NCBI GenBank assembly: GCA_902577425.1
Contig: CACGZD010000001.1
Location: 574,414 to 638,413, forward strand
Direction: 5' to 3'
From: an uncultured Alphaproteobacteria bacterium
GTDB taxonomy: Bacteria; Pseudomonadota; Alphaproteobacteria; HIMB59; GCA-002718135
Length of the DNA stretch: 64,000 nt
Shown: piece after piece, positions 39,440 to 48,918 of the stretch
Layout of the letters: each line of letters opens with the position of its first letter
Position numbering within the stretch: the first letter of the stretch is position 1
The notes under the pieces: generated by a model
What the model saw: only the letters and a program-made list of their open reading frames with translations
Databases searched by the model: none
What the model was told of the DNA's origin: nothing
Translations under genes and position numbers: made by a program

Positions 39440-40428
39440 TAGAATGTATCATCAAAGCTTAGTGCTCTATCAGTAGGTCGCTGATATTCCGAAACTCTTT
39501 TTTCAAAGAAGTTTGTAACATTTTGGACATCAAGTGCTCTCATAAAATCAAAAGGGTTTTCAGTATTAAAAACTCTATCAAATTCAAATAGATCAGCTAT
39601 TCTATCTGCTACAGCTTCAATATATTCACACATTAAGCCTGAATTCATTCCAATCAAATCAACAGGTAATGAATCTTTTACAAATTCTTTTTCAAAAGCT
39701 ACCGCCTCTCTAACAATTTCTTCAAATTCAGTTTGTTGAACATCTTTTGGGATTAAATTGATATCAGCAATATCTGTATCATTTAGCGTTCCATTATTAT
39801 ATTTATCTCTTAGAGTTTTATACATTAAAGCTGAAAAGCTAAAATGCATACCTTCGTCTCTTGCGATCCAATCATTTGAAAGAGCCAAACCAGGTAATAA
39901 ACCTCTTTTTCTAAAATAGTAAATAGCACAAAAAGAACCTGCGAAAAATAAACCTTCTACAAGACCAAAACCAATTAATCGAACTAATAAATTGTGGTTT
40001 CCATTTAGCCACTTTGACACCCACTGAGCTTTATGATTAATGCAAGGCACATTATTTATAGCATCAAACAATCCATCTTTCTCTTTTTGGTCTTTTACAT
40101 AAGCTTCTATTTGTAAGGCATACATTTCTGCATGAATTGATTCATTCAACATTTGCATCGAAATAAAACATCTTGCTTCCGGCATTAGTATTTCTTTGTA
40201 AAATCGACTAGCAAGATTTTCATTGATCATTGCTTCAGAATTTGCAAAAAAAGCTAAAACACTTTTTATAAAGTGTTGTTCACCTTCATTTAAAGTTTGT
40301 AAATCTCTTAGATCATCTTGTAATGACACTTCTTCAGGCGTCCAAAAAGCTTGAATATGTAATTTATATCTATCCCAAATCTCTTGGTTTTTTATTGGGA
40401 ATATTGACTTTATACCTTTAGATATCAT
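39439..40428 (-). CDS. nrdB: Ribonucleoside-diphosphate reductase beta subunit
   Basis: R2 subunit carrying the di-iron centre and tyrosyl radical (329 residues). The radical/metal segment reads EARCFISMQMLNESIHAEMYALQIE, with the Glu and His ligands and a Tyr in the usual EMY position. The further ligands lie in FGLVEGLFFAGSF and IARDEGMHFSF. The C-terminal tail that docks onto NrdA ends DDTF. A tyrosyl-radical, oxygen-dependent class I enzyme is indicated. Confidence 0.96.
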   Translation of the reverse strand: MISKGIKSIFPIKNQEIWDRYKLHIQAFWTPEEVSLQDDLRDLQTLNEGEQHFIKSVLAFFANSEAMINENLASRFYKEILMPEARCFISMQMLNESIHAEMYALQIEAYVKDQKEKDGLFDAINNVPCINHKAQWVSKWLNGNHNLLVRLIGFGLVEGLFFAGSFCAIYYFRKRGLLPGLALSNDWIARDEGMHFSFSALMYKTLRDKYNNGTLNDTDIADINLIPKDVQQTEFEEIVREAVAFEKEFVKDSLPVDLIGMNSGLMCEYIEAVADRIADLFEFDRVFNTENPFDFMRALDVQNVTNFFEKRVSEYQRPTDRALSFDDTF

Positions 40429-40440
40429 ACAGTTTTCTTT

Positions 40441-43188
40441 TTATGCGCTACAAGTTAAACATTCTTCTGGTTCATTAGAATCATTAGTTTGTGAATTAAT
40501 AATATTTTCTCTCGCCAATTTTTCTGATGATACTGTAACCTTTACTGCATCAACTGCAGATCTGCTTCTTAAGTAGTACATTCCTGTCTTCAAACCTTTT
40601 TTCCAAGCATACATATGCATAGAATTTACTTTTCCAAAAGTTGGATTGGAAAGCCATAAATTCATAGATTGAGTTTGATCTATAAAAGGCGCTCTATCAG
40701 CTGCCATATCAATAACTGTGCGTTGTGAAGTTTCCCAAACAGTTTTATAAATTTCTTTTAAATCTTCTGGAAACTTACTTATATTTTGAACAGATCCATT
40801 TTCTAAAATGATATTATCTCTCATTTCTTTATTCCAGAGATTTCTTTTTGATAATTCTTTCACTAAATGTCTATTAACCAATAAGAATTCACCAGATAAA
40901 GTTTGTCTTTTATAGATGTTAGATGTCTGTATTTGAAAAGTTTCTGTATTGCCTAATATAATGCCAGTAGAAGCTGTAGGCATACAAGCAGTTGTTAAAG
41001 AATTTCTAACTCCATGTTTTTTGATTTGTTCTCTAAGGGCATCCCAATTCCACATATCAGAAGGCTTAACACCCCAAAGATCAAACTGAAATTTACCTTC
41101 AGATAGTGGAGAGCCTTTAAATGAAGAATACGAGCCTTTTTCTTTTGCCAGCTCCATTGAAGCCTCTAAGGCGCCAAAATATATAGTTTCAAATATTGAT
41201 TTATTTATTTTTTTTGCTTCTTCACCTTCATAAGGAATTGATAATTTGAAAAAAACATCTGATAAACCTTGAATTCCCAAACCTATAGGTCGATGTAAAT
41301 TATTTGAGGTATCAGTCTTACTAGTAGGGTAGAAATTGATATCTATAACTTGGTCTAAATTTTTTGTTGCTAGTTTAGCTGTTTGGTAAAGTTTATTATA
41401 ATCATATTCATTTGTTTTTTTATTAATAAAACTTGGTAGTGCTATAGAAGCTAAATTACAGACTGCAGTTTCATTTTTATCAGAATACTCCACAATTTCC
41501 GCACAAAGATTAGAGGATTTAATAACACCTATATTTTTTTGATTAGACTTTTCATTTATTGAGTCTTTATACAACATGTATGGTTGGCCTGTTTCAATTT
41601 GCGCTTCTATAATTTTAGACATTAACGATCTAGCTTTAATTTTTTCTAGATGAGGCATATCTTTTTCATAATTAGTATATAATTTTTCAAAACTCTTACC
41701 ATAACTATCAGATAGCCCAGGACATTCGTGTTCACTCATTAAAGTCCAATCCTCATCATTTTCTACTCTTTGCATAAATAAATCAGGAATCCAAAGTGCA
41801 TAAAATAAATCACGAGCTCTAAATTCTTCTGCACCAGTATTTTTTCTCAGTTCTAAGAATTTTTCAATATCTGCATGCCATGGTTCTAAATAAATAGCAA
41901 ATGACCCCTTTCTTTTTCCGCCACCCTGATCTACAGATTTTGCTGTTTCATTAAATATCTTTAAAAAGGGTATAAGACCGTTTGATTTTCCATTGGTAGA
42001 TTTAATTCTACTTCCACTTCCACGTATATTGTGCGCATGCATTCCTATGCCACCTGCAGTTTTTGATATTAAAGCACAATCTTTGATTGTATTAAAAATT
42101 CCCTCAATAGAATCATCTTCCATTCCAATAAGAAAACAAGAAGATAATTGTTGCATCTTTAGCCCACTATTAAAAAGTGTTGGGGTTGCATGAGTATATA
42201 AGCCATTAGATAAAGAGTCATAAGTTTCTTTAATTTTAGAAAGATTAAACTCTTTTCCTGATACTGTTAAAGCTACACGCATCCACAAATCTTGTGGTCT
42301 TTCTATAGTTTGATTTTCAAATTTTAGAAGATATGCTCGTATTAAAGTAGTCAATGCAAAATAATCAAAGCTGTAGTCTCTATCGTAATCAATTATAGAT
42401 TCAATTTCTTCAGCATTTTGCATTACTTTATTATAGTAACTTTCATGTAATAAACCGTCTTCAAATAAATTTTTTGTAGCAATAACAAAACCAGGGGTTA
42501 ATTTATGAAGAGCATTGGACTTTATTCTGGCAGCTAAATTAGAATAATCGGGATGTTCTACGGTTAAAGCAGCTGATGTTTCAGCTAGATAATTATCTAT
42601 TTCAGTAGAAGTAATATCATTGTATAAACCTGGTATTGCTTTTTGTGCTACAACTATTGGATCAATAGATAGACCAGTAGATAAAACAGAAACACGATTA
42701 GTAATTTTGTCTAAAGAGACAGGTTCTTTTGTTCCATCACGTTTTGTAACCATCATTGAGGAAACCTTTACCCCAACTTGCTCCTTTAATTTTTTTGTAT
42801 GGTATCTAGAGGCTGCTCTTTGCTCTCTATATAATACATAAGCTCTAGCAACCTTATGATGTTCATCTCTCATTAGAGCAAGTTCAACTTGATCTTGTAT
42901 GTCTTCAATATGAATCATATCCCCATCAGCTATTCTTCTTGTTAAAGCTGTGACTACTTTATCTGTTAGAACTTCAATAGTTTTGTGAATACTTGAAGTT
43001 TGTTCGTTGTCTTTTTCTTTGTTATTTCTTATTTTAGTTTGAGCTAAAAAAGCTTTTTTTATTGCATTAAATATTTTTTCAGATTTAAATTGAGCAATTG
43101 AGCCATCTCTTCTAACAACACTTAAACTTAATAAATTTATTTCATTATTACTTTTTTTCTTTGCTGATACTTGTGAATTGTCTAACAT
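40441..43188 (-). CDS. nrdA: Ribonucleoside-diphosphate reductase alpha subunit
   Basis: Catalytic R1 subunit of class I ribonucleotide reductase (915 residues). Two ATP-cone domains appear in tandem: RRDGSIAQFKSEKIFNAI at about 26-45, and TKRDGTKEPVSLDKIT at about 147-162. The catalytic cysteines are in SSCFLIGMEDD, SNLCAEIV and ETAVCNLASI, and the redox-shuttle pair is Cys910 and Cys913 near the end. GAGG lies seven to ten bases before the ATG. Two NrdR-like boxes sit 38 to 85 bases upstream. NrdB and a glutaredoxin follow. Confidence 0.97.
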   Translation of the reverse strand: MLDNSQVSAKKKSNNEINLLSLSVVRRDGSIAQFKSEKIFNAIKKAFLAQTKIRNNKEKDNEQTSSIHKTIEVLTDKVVTALTRRIADGDMIHIEDIQDQVELALMRDEHHKVARAYVLYREQRAASRYHTKKLKEQVGVKVSSMMVTKRDGTKEPVSLDKITNRVSVLSTGLSIDPIVVAQKAIPGLYNDITSTEIDNYLAETSAALTVEHPDYSNLAARIKSNALHKLTPGFVIATKNLFEDGLLHESYYNKVMQNAEEIESIIDYDRDYSFDYFALTTLIRAYLLKFENQTIERPQDLWMRVALTVSGKEFNLSKIKETYDSLSNGLYTHATPTLFNSGLKMQQLSSCFLIGMEDDSIEGIFNTIKDCALISKTAGGIGMHAHNIRGSGSRIKSTNGKSNGLIPFLKIFNETAKSVDQGGGKRKGSFAIYLEPWHADIEKFLELRKNTGAEEFRARDLFYALWIPDLFMQRVENDEDWTLMSEHECPGLSDSYGKSFEKLYTNYEKDMPHLEKIKARSLMSKIIEAQIETGQPYMLYKDSINEKSNQKNIGVIKSSNLCAEIVEYSDKNETAVCNLASIALPSFINKKTNEYDYNKLYQTAKLATKNLDQVIDINFYPTSKTDTSNNLHRPIGLGIQGLSDVFFKLSIPYEGEEAKKINKSIFETIYFGALEASMELAKEKGSYSSFKGSPLSEGKFQFDLWGVKPSDMWNWDALREQIKKHGVRNSLTTACMPTASTGIILGNTETFQIQTSNIYKRQTLSGEFLLVNRHLVKELSKRNLWNKEMRDNIILENGSVQNISKFPEDLKEIYKTVWETSQRTVIDMAADRAPFIDQTQSMNLWLSNPTFGKVNSMHMYAWKKGLKTGMYYLRSRSAVDAVKVTVSSEKLARENIINSQTNDSNEPEECLTCSA

Positions 43189-43225
43189 CTATCCTCTATC
43201 AATCATAAAAATTTATCGTTGAATA

Positions 43226-43241
43226 ACACTATATGTTGTGT
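43226..43241 (-). promoter_or_regulatory. NrdR box 1 upstream of nrdA
   Basis: ACACTATATGTTGTGT matches the NrdR consensus acaCwAtATaTwGtgt at 15 of 16 positions. Read on the nrdA strand it contains TATAGT, which could be the -10 element, with a TTGTAA 19 bases upstream. NrdR binding here would block nrdA transcription when dATP is plentiful. The nrdR gene itself is not in this window. Confidence 0.75.
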
Positions 43242-43257
43242 TGCTAATTTTTTTACA

Positions 43258-43273
43258 ATACAACATTTGGTTA
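43258..43273 (-). promoter_or_regulatory. NrdR box 2 upstream of nrdA
   Basis: ATACAACATTTGGTTA fits the NrdR consensus at 10 of 16 positions (9 of the 12 central ones). Alone this would be weak. Its start lies exactly 32 bases from box 1, the three-helical-turn spacing known for paired NrdR boxes, so the pair is credible. Confidence 0.5.
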
Positions 43274-43391
43274 ATATCGCAATAAGAACAAATAACGAAC
43301 ATAATAATATTTTTGAAAATGTCAATTAATATTAATTCAAATATCATATCAAATTATTGAATTTTTATCTCTAATATTTAAATTTGTTAGA

Positions 43392-43420
43392 ATATCTTAA
43401 TAACATTGTTAACAAGATAT
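43392..43420. repeat. Inverted repeat upstream of chvI
   Basis: ATATCTT and AAGATAT are perfect seven-base arms around a 15-base centre that itself contains the palindrome TTGTTAACAA reaching into the right arm. It lies 88 to 117 bases before the chvI ATG. It could be an operator or a promoter-proximal hairpin; AT richness lowers its significance. Confidence 0.35.
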
Positions 43421-43508
43421 ACATTTTTAAAAATATAATTTGATAGTTTTTCAACATTTTTTTTAACTTAAATTTGCCATAAATATAAAATAGTAATACT
43501 AGCAAAAT

Positions 43509-44222
43509 ATGACGAATATAGCCTTAGTAGATGATGAAACTAACATTTTAACATCAGTATCTTTAGGCCTAGAATCAGAGGGCTTTAAAGTAGATACATA
43601 TCGTAATGGAGAAGAAGCCTTAGTTGGTTTGGAAAAAACAAAATATGATTTAGGGTTATTTGATATTAAAATGCCCAGAATGAACGGTAATGAATTACTA
43701 ATGAGAATTCGTTCTAGTAAAAAACTTGATTTAAAAAATTTGCCTGTAATTTTTTTGACTTCTAAAGATCAAGAACAAGATGAAATTATAGGCTTAAAAA
43801 TGGGCGCTTCAGATTACATTAAAAAACCTTTTTCTCAAAAATTACTTAATGAAAGAATAAGAACAGTTTTAAGAATTCATGAAAATAGAAAAATTACTGA
43901 CCCAGAAGTATTGAACGAAAATAAAAATTTAAAAAAAGGTGATCTTGTTTTAGATGATCTTAAACAGTTATGTTTTTGGAAAGACCATGTGATAGATCTT
44001 ACAGTAGCTGAATTTAATTTAATTAAATCTCTTGCAAAACATCCCGGTGTAATCAAAGATAGAAATCAACTCATGGATACAATGTATGGAGATAATATTT
44101 ATGTTGATGATAGAACTATTGATAGTCATATTAAAAGATTAAGAAAAAAATTTAAATCTTTTGATACTGAATTTGATCAAATAAGAACCAGATATGGATC
44201 AGGCTACTCATGGCGTGAATAA
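43509..44222 (+). CDS. chvI: ChvI-type OmpR-family response regulator
   Basis: Response regulator of 237 residues. The receiver opens NIALVDDETNILTSVSLGLE, the ChvI pattern, with phosphoacceptor Asp52 and Lys106 of KKPF. The winged-helix DNA-binding domain ends in DDRTIDSHIKRLRKKFKS and RTRYGSGYSW. ChvI with ChvG controls envelope, acid and surface-structure genes in alphaproteobacteria. chvG overlaps its 3' end. Regulation could come through the dyad in the upstream intergenic region. Confidence 0.94.
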   Translation: MTNIALVDDETNILTSVSLGLESEGFKVDTYRNGEEALVGLEKTKYDLGLFDIKMPRMNGNELLMRIRSSKKLDLKNLPVIFLTSKDQEQDEIIGLKMGASDYIKKPFSQKLLNERIRTVLRIHENRKITDPEVLNENKNLKKGDLVLDDLKQLCFWKDHVIDLTVAEFNLIKSLAKHPGVIKDRNQLMDTMYGDNIYVDDRTIDSHIKRLRKKFKSFDTEFDQIRTRYGSGYSWRE

Positions 44223-45939
44223 TCGATTTAGTTTTTTTTTACTTTCAAATTATTCACTTACCAAACAAATTATACTAATTAATTTATTAATCACTTTAGT
44301 TGTGTTTATTGTTATTGTTGTTTATAATTTTTTTTCGTTATCTAATAACAAAAATATTGATAATCATACAGAAATAATAAATTCAAAATTACATGAAACA
44401 ACTAAATATTTAAGTAATAATGCAATTCAGAGAATTTTAACATTTGATGATTCTTGTAACAATTTTCCAGAGATACTAGACAGCGGAGAAATTAAAATTG
44501 AAAACAGAGAAGAATACAGAACAGATTGTAAGGAAGCTGATTTAGTTAGTAAAAATTATGAAGACCAACCTCCTCAATTAGATATTACTTATACTCAACA
44601 ATATATCTATTCAAACTTTTTAGATTCTGAATTAACAGTTAAAATATATGATGATAATTGGTCTATATTGGCGGATACCAGCGAATTTTATGTTGCCGAA
44701 GAAGAAGTCATAATAATGGATATAGATTCAAATGATAAAAAAAATAATCAAAAAAATGATAATTTTTATTTAACATATCAAAAAGTTTATTTTGATTTTT
44801 ATAACTCTTTACTAAATTATTTTGCTAGACAAAAATTAAAAAAATTAAAAAATGATAATATAACTGTAATGGAAACAATCAAATCTAAAGAAACGACATC
44901 CTATATGTTTGAAGATCAAAACGGAATTTTCAGCTCTATTTTTGCATCTCCAATTATCAAAGATAATAAAGTTTATGGTGTTGTTTTAATTATAGCACCT
45001 ATTGTTTATAATCCTGAAAGTGCTAATCAATCTATTACTATAACTAATTTTTTTATTTTTTTTGTATCAATTTTATTTTTATTTTCTACTTTATTTTCAA
45101 AAAGTATCGTTACCCCTATTAAGATTCTTTCAAAAATTACTCAATTGGAAAGAGATAAGTCATATAAAAAAAAAGATAAAATTATTTATCCGGCACGTAA
45201 AGATGAAATTGGAATTTTAAGTAATGATATAAAAGCTATGTCTAGCGATTTAAAAAAAAGAGTTCAAGATATAGAACAATTTGCGGCAGATGTATCCCAT
45301 GAACTAAAAAATCCATTATCTGGTTTAAAAAGTTCGAGCGACTTATTAAAAATAAAAAAATTAAATGAAAACAAAACAGATTTATTAGTTAAAAATATGG
45401 GAGAAGATATTGACAGAATGAATATATTAATATCTGACATTTCAAATTATACTCTTACGCAAGTTGAAATCTCAGAAGCTACTTTAGAAAAAGTAGAGGT
45501 AATTAATTTTTTATATAAATTTAAAAATTCTTTAGTAAATAAAGAATTGGATTTGAAAATAGAATCTCAACAAGAAGAGGTTTATATAGAAATAAATAAA
45601 AATAAATTTTTACAAGTTATAAATAATCTTATCGATAATAGTCTTTCATATATAAAAATTAATCCTAAACTATTAATTAATATTAATGTTGAGGGTCAAT
45701 ATTGTATTTTAAATTATATTGATAACGGTCCTGGTATCTCACTTGACTATAAAGATAAAATTTTTGAGAGATTTTATACTGATAGAAAAGTTGATAGAAA
45801 ATCACATTCAGGATTGGGTCTTTCAATTTCAAAAAGCATTATCGAAAGCTTTGGAGGTACAATTAATTTGAAAGAAAATACGCATGAAGACTTTGAAGGA
45901 GCTTGTTTTGAGGTTAAATTACCTTTAAAAGAATCGTAA
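44194..45939 (+). CDS. chvG: ChvG-type sensor histidine kinase
   Basis: Membrane sensor kinase partner of ChvI. Two helices (about 25-48 and 284-302) flank a periplasmic sensor domain. A HAMP-like linker, the H-box DVSHELKNPLSG (His369) and ATPase boxes (NNLIDNSLSYI, YIDNGPGI, HSGLGLSISKSIIESFGG) follow. Start is uncertain: the ATG here gives 581 residues, a GTG seven codons later overlaps the chvI stop and is equally possible. In relatives hprK and PTS genes lie between chvG and ahcY; here ahcY follows after 24 bases. Confidence 0.92.
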   Translation: MDQATHGVNNRFSFFLLSNYSLTKQIILINLLITLVVFIVIVVYNFFSLSNNKNIDNHTEIINSKLHETTKYLSNNAIQRILTFDDSCNNFPEILDSGEIKIENREEYRTDCKEADLVSKNYEDQPPQLDITYTQQYIYSNFLDSELTVKIYDDNWSILADTSEFYVAEEEVIIMDIDSNDKKNNQKNDNFYLTYQKVYFDFYNSLLNYFARQKLKKLKNDNITVMETIKSKETTSYMFEDQNGIFSSIFASPIIKDNKVYGVVLIIAPIVYNPESANQSITITNFFIFFVSILFLFSTLFSKSIVTPIKILSKITQLERDKSYKKKDKIIYPARKDEIGILSNDIKAMSSDLKKRVQDIEQFAADVSHELKNPLSGLKSSSDLLKIKKLNENKTDLLVKNMGEDIDRMNILISDISNYTLTQVEISEATLEKVEVINFLYKFKNSLVNKELDLKIESQQEEVYIEINKNKFLQVINNLIDNSLSYIKINPKLLININVEGQYCILNYIDNGPGISLDYKDKIFERFYTDRKVDRKSHSGLGLSISKSIIESFGGTINLKENTHEDFEGACFEVKLPLKES

Positions 45940-45963
45940 AAATCTATTAAACGAGGAGATTAA

Positions 45964-47253
45964 ATGGTTGCAGATTATAAAGTAAAAGATATTTCATTGA
46001 GTGATTGGGGTAGAAAAGAAATAGCAATTGCTGAAACTGAAATGCCCGGTTTGATGGCATTAAGAGAAGAATATGGCAATACCAAACCTCTTGATGGAGC
46101 GAGAATAGTTGGATGTCTGCATATGACAATTCAAACCGCAGTATTGATTGAAACTTTAGTACATTTAGGTGCTTCAGTAAGATGGAGCTCTTGCAACATT
46201 TTTTCTACTCAAGATCAAGCAGCTGCAGCTATAGCTGCAAAAAATATTCCAGTTTTTGCCTGGAAAGGTATGAATGATGAAGAATTTTGGTGGTGTATAG
46301 AACAAACTTTATCAGGACCAAATAATTGGAAACCTAACATGATCTTAGATGATGGAGGAGATGCTACCGGAATTATTCATGAAAAATTTCCTCAAATGTT
46401 AGAAGAAATTAGAGGTTTATCAGAAGAAACAACTACCGGAGTGCACCGTTTAAAGGAAATGGAAAAAGAGGGGAAACTGAAAGTACCCGCAATTAATGTA
46501 AATGACTCTGTTACTAAGTCTAAGTTTGATAATTTATATGGTTGTAAAGAAAGTTTAGTAGATGGAATTCGAAGAGGAACAGATGTGATGATGGCTGGAA
46601 AAATAGCCATAGTTGCTGGTTATGGAGATGTTGGCAAGGGTTCGGCTGCAAGCTTAAGAGGAGCAGGAGCAAGAGTTTGTGTAACGGAAGTAGATCCGAT
46701 TAATGCATTGCAAGCAGCTATGGAAGGATATGAAGTAGTTACTATGGATGATGCATGTTCTTATGGTGATATTTTTGTTACCGCTACTGGAAATGTAGAT
46801 ATTATAACTTTGGATCATATGAGAAAAATGCGGGATCGAGCAATTGTTTGTAATATTGGACATTTTGATAATGAGATACAGACTGAAGCATTGCAAAATT
46901 ATAAAACGGATGAAATCAAACCACAAGTTGATGAAGTAGAATTTCCAGATGGTAAAAAAATACTACTTCTTTCTCAAGGAAGATTAGTTAATTTAGGTAA
47001 TGCTACTGGTCATCCTAGCTTTGTAATGAGTGCTTCTTTTACTAATCAGGTGATGGCGCAACTAGAGTTATGGAATAATTATAAAAACTATGAAAATAAA
47101 GTTTATGTTTTGCCTAAACATTTAGATGAAAAAGTAGCTATGCTTCACTTAAAAAAAGTTGGTGCTAAACTTACCACATTAACTGATAAACAAGCAGATT
47201 ATATTGGAGTTAAAAAACAGGGTCCATTTAAAGATGATTCTTATAGATATTAA
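45964..47253 (+). CDS. ahcY: S-adenosylhomocysteine hydrolase
   Basis: NAD-dependent enzyme splitting S-adenosylhomocysteine to adenosine and homocysteine (429 residues), removing the inhibitor made by SAM methyltransferases such as MiaB, TrmB and UbiE. The NAD loop is [17 protein letters not shown]. The signatures [24 protein letters not shown] and NIGHFDNEI are typical, and it ends in DSYRY. A strong AGGAG lies five bases before the ATG. No riboswitch fits in the 24-base gap. metK follows. Confidence 0.98.
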   Translation: MVADYKVKDISLSDWGRKEIAIAETEMPGLMALREEYGNTKPLDGARIVGCLHMTIQTAVLIETLVHLGASVRWSSCNIFSTQDQAAAAIAAKNIPVFAWKGMNDEEFWWCIEQTLSGPNNWKPNMILDDGGDATGIIHEKFPQMLEEIRGLSEETTTGVHRLKEMEKEGKLKVPAINVNDSVTKSKFDNLYGCKESLVDGIRRGTDVMMAGKIAIVAGYGDVGKGSAASLRGAGARVCVTEVDPINALQAAMEGYEVVTMDDACSYGDIFVTATGNVDIITLDHMRKMRDRAIVCNIGHFDNEIQTEALQNYKTDEIKPQVDEVEFPDGKKILLLSQGRLVNLGNATGHPSFVMSASFTNQVMAQLELWNNYKNYENKVYVLPKHLDEKVAMLHLKKVGAKLTTLTDKQADYIGVKKQGPFKDDSYRY

Positions 47254-47266
47254 TTAGGAGATAAAA

Positions 47267-48436
47267 ATGAAAAGAGATTATATTTTTACAAGTGAGTCTG
47301 TATCTGAAGGTCACCCAGATAAAGTTTGCGATAGAATATCTGATATGGTCGTAGATAGTTATTTATCATCTGGAGATCCACAAACTCGAGTTGCGTGTGA
47401 AACACTTACTACTACTAACAAAGTAGTTTTAGCTGGAGAAGTAAGAGGTCCATCAATATCAAAAGACCAAATCATATCTCAAGTAAGAGACTGTATTAAG
47501 GACATAGGATATGAACAAGATGGTTTTCATTGGCAAAATTGTGAAATAGATTATCATTTACATCCTCAATCATCAGATATTGCTATGGGAGTTGATTCAG
47601 GAAGCAACAAGGATGAAGGAGCTGGTGATCAAGGCATTATGTTTGGTTACGCTTGTAAAGATACAGATTCATTGATGCCTGCGCCTATTCATTATTCCCA
47701 TCAAATTTTGTTGAAAATGGCTGAGCTAAGAAAAAATGGAACTAGAAATGAATTTGAACCAGATTCAAAAAGTCAAGTTACAATGTTGTATGAAAATGGA
47801 AAACCTTCTAAAGTCACCTCAATTGTTGTATCTACTCAACATAAAGAAGGTTTAACACCTGATCAAATTAAAGAAGTAGTAAAACCTATAGTTAATGAAT
47901 GTATCCCAAGTCATCTTATGCAAGAGCTTAAAGATGAAGAGTTTTATGTTAATCCAACTGGAAATTTTGTTATTGGAGGTCCTGATGGGGATTCAGGTCT
48001 TACTGGAAGAAAAATTATAGTTGATACTTATGGAGGGGCTGCCCCACATGGAGGAGGAGCTTTCTCAGGAAAAGATCCAAGTAAAGTAGATAGATCAGCA
48101 GCTTATGCAGCAAGATATTTAGCTAAAAATATAGTTGCAGCTGAGTTAGCAGATGAATGTGTTATTCAACTTGCGTATGCAATTGGAGTATCAAAACCTT
48201 TATCAATTTATGTTAACACAAATGGAACAAACAAAGTTGATGAAACAAAAATAGAAAATTTAATTCCTGAACTTTTTGATTTAAGTCCTAGAGGTATTAG
48301 AGAGCATTTAAATTTAACTAACCCAATATACGTGCCAACTTCTGCTTACGGCCATTTTGGAAGAAAACCAACTACAGAAGGTCATTTTACTTGGGAGAAA
48401 ACTGATTTAGTTGATAGTTTTAAAAGTGCTTTCTAG
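47267..48436 (+). CDS. metK: S-adenosylmethionine synthetase
   Basis: Makes SAM from ATP and methionine (389 residues). Signatures include [26 protein letters not shown] and [24 protein letters not shown] Shine-Dalgarno AGGAG lies upstream in the 13-base gap after ahcY. Together they supply and clear the SAM cycle. In many alphaproteobacteria metK lies between lnt and trmB, so here it has moved. Confidence 0.98.
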   Translation: MKRDYIFTSESVSEGHPDKVCDRISDMVVDSYLSSGDPQTRVACETLTTTNKVVLAGEVRGPSISKDQIISQVRDCIKDIGYEQDGFHWQNCEIDYHLHPQSSDIAMGVDSGSNKDEGAGDQGIMFGYACKDTDSLMPAPIHYSHQILLKMAELRKNGTRNEFEPDSKSQVTMLYENGKPSKVTSIVVSTQHKEGLTPDQIKEVVKPIVNECIPSHLMQELKDEEFYVNPTGNFVIGGPDGDSGLTGRKIIVDTYGGAAPHGGGAFSGKDPSKVDRSAAYAARYLAKNIVAAELADECVIQLAYAIGVSKPLSIYVNTNGTNKVDETKIENLIPELFDLSPRGIREHLNLTNPIYVPTSAYGHFGRKPTTEGHFTWEKTDLVDSFKSAF

Positions 48437-48446
48437 TATAAATTAA

Positions 48447-48905
48447 TTGAATAAATTAATAGAATTTGAAAGCAATTTAGATGATTTATTAATTTTTTCA
48501 AAAAAAATTGCTGGTATTTCTAGAAAGGGAGATTGGTTTTTTTTAAAAGGAGATTTAGGTGCAGGCAAAACAACTTTTGCAAAATCTTATATTCAATCAT
48601 TGTTTGAATTAAACAAAACTGATTTACCAATTAATATAAAAAGTCCTTCTTTTCCAATTGTAATAAGTTATCCATTAAAAAATTACACTATTTATCATTA
48701 TGATTTTTTTAGATTAAATAATAAGGAAGAATTAAAAGAAATAGATATTTTTGAAAATAGTGAAAATAATATTTCTATTGTTGAATGGCCAAACATTATT
48801 TTGGATAATTTTCAATTTTCTAATTTTTATTTAATTGAACTTGATATTCTTGATTTGAATAAAAGATTAATCAGTGTTTTTCATAGTCATAAGAATACTT
48901 TATAA
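48447..48905 (+). CDS. tsaE: tRNA t6A biosynthesis ATPase TsaE
   Basis: Small P-loop ATPase of the t6A complex (152 residues). Walker A is GDLGAGKTTFAKSYI at about residue 34, and the later KSPSFPIVISY and HYDFFRL segments are typical of TsaE (YjeE). Translation seems to start at TTG ten bases after the metK stop. The gene precedes amgK-murU as in other alphaproteobacteria. Confidence 0.93.
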   Translation: MNKLIEFESNLDDLLIFSKKIAGISRKGDWFFLKGDLGAGKTTFAKSYIQSLFELNKTDLPINIKSPSFPIVISYPLKNYTIYHYDFFRLNNKEELKEIDIFENSENNISIVEWPNIILDNFQFSNFYLIELDILDLNKRLISVFHSHKNTL

Positions 48906-48918
48906 ATAAAATAAAAAT

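Larger units (their letters stand above)
43189..43508. other. Divergent intergenic region between nrdA and chvI
   Basis: This is the longest stretch without a gene in the window. Reading from left to right it holds the nrdA Shine-Dalgarno and promoter area, two NrdR-like boxes, an AT-rich middle, a dyad with ATATCTT/AAGATAT arms, and the leader of chvI. I see no tRNA, no riboswitch and no credible ORF in it. No Shine-Dalgarno sequence precedes chvI. Confidence 0.7.

Noticed and set aside
43189-43508. tRNA or riboswitch in the largest gap
   Set aside because: I found no cloverleaf-like arms, no TTCGA-type T-loop and no known aptamer core; only AT-rich DNA, NrdR-like boxes and one dyad.
45940-47266. 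SAM or SAH riboswitch before ahcY or metK
   Set aside because: The gaps are only 24 and 13 bases and hold plain Shine-Dalgarno sequences; there is no space for an aptamer.
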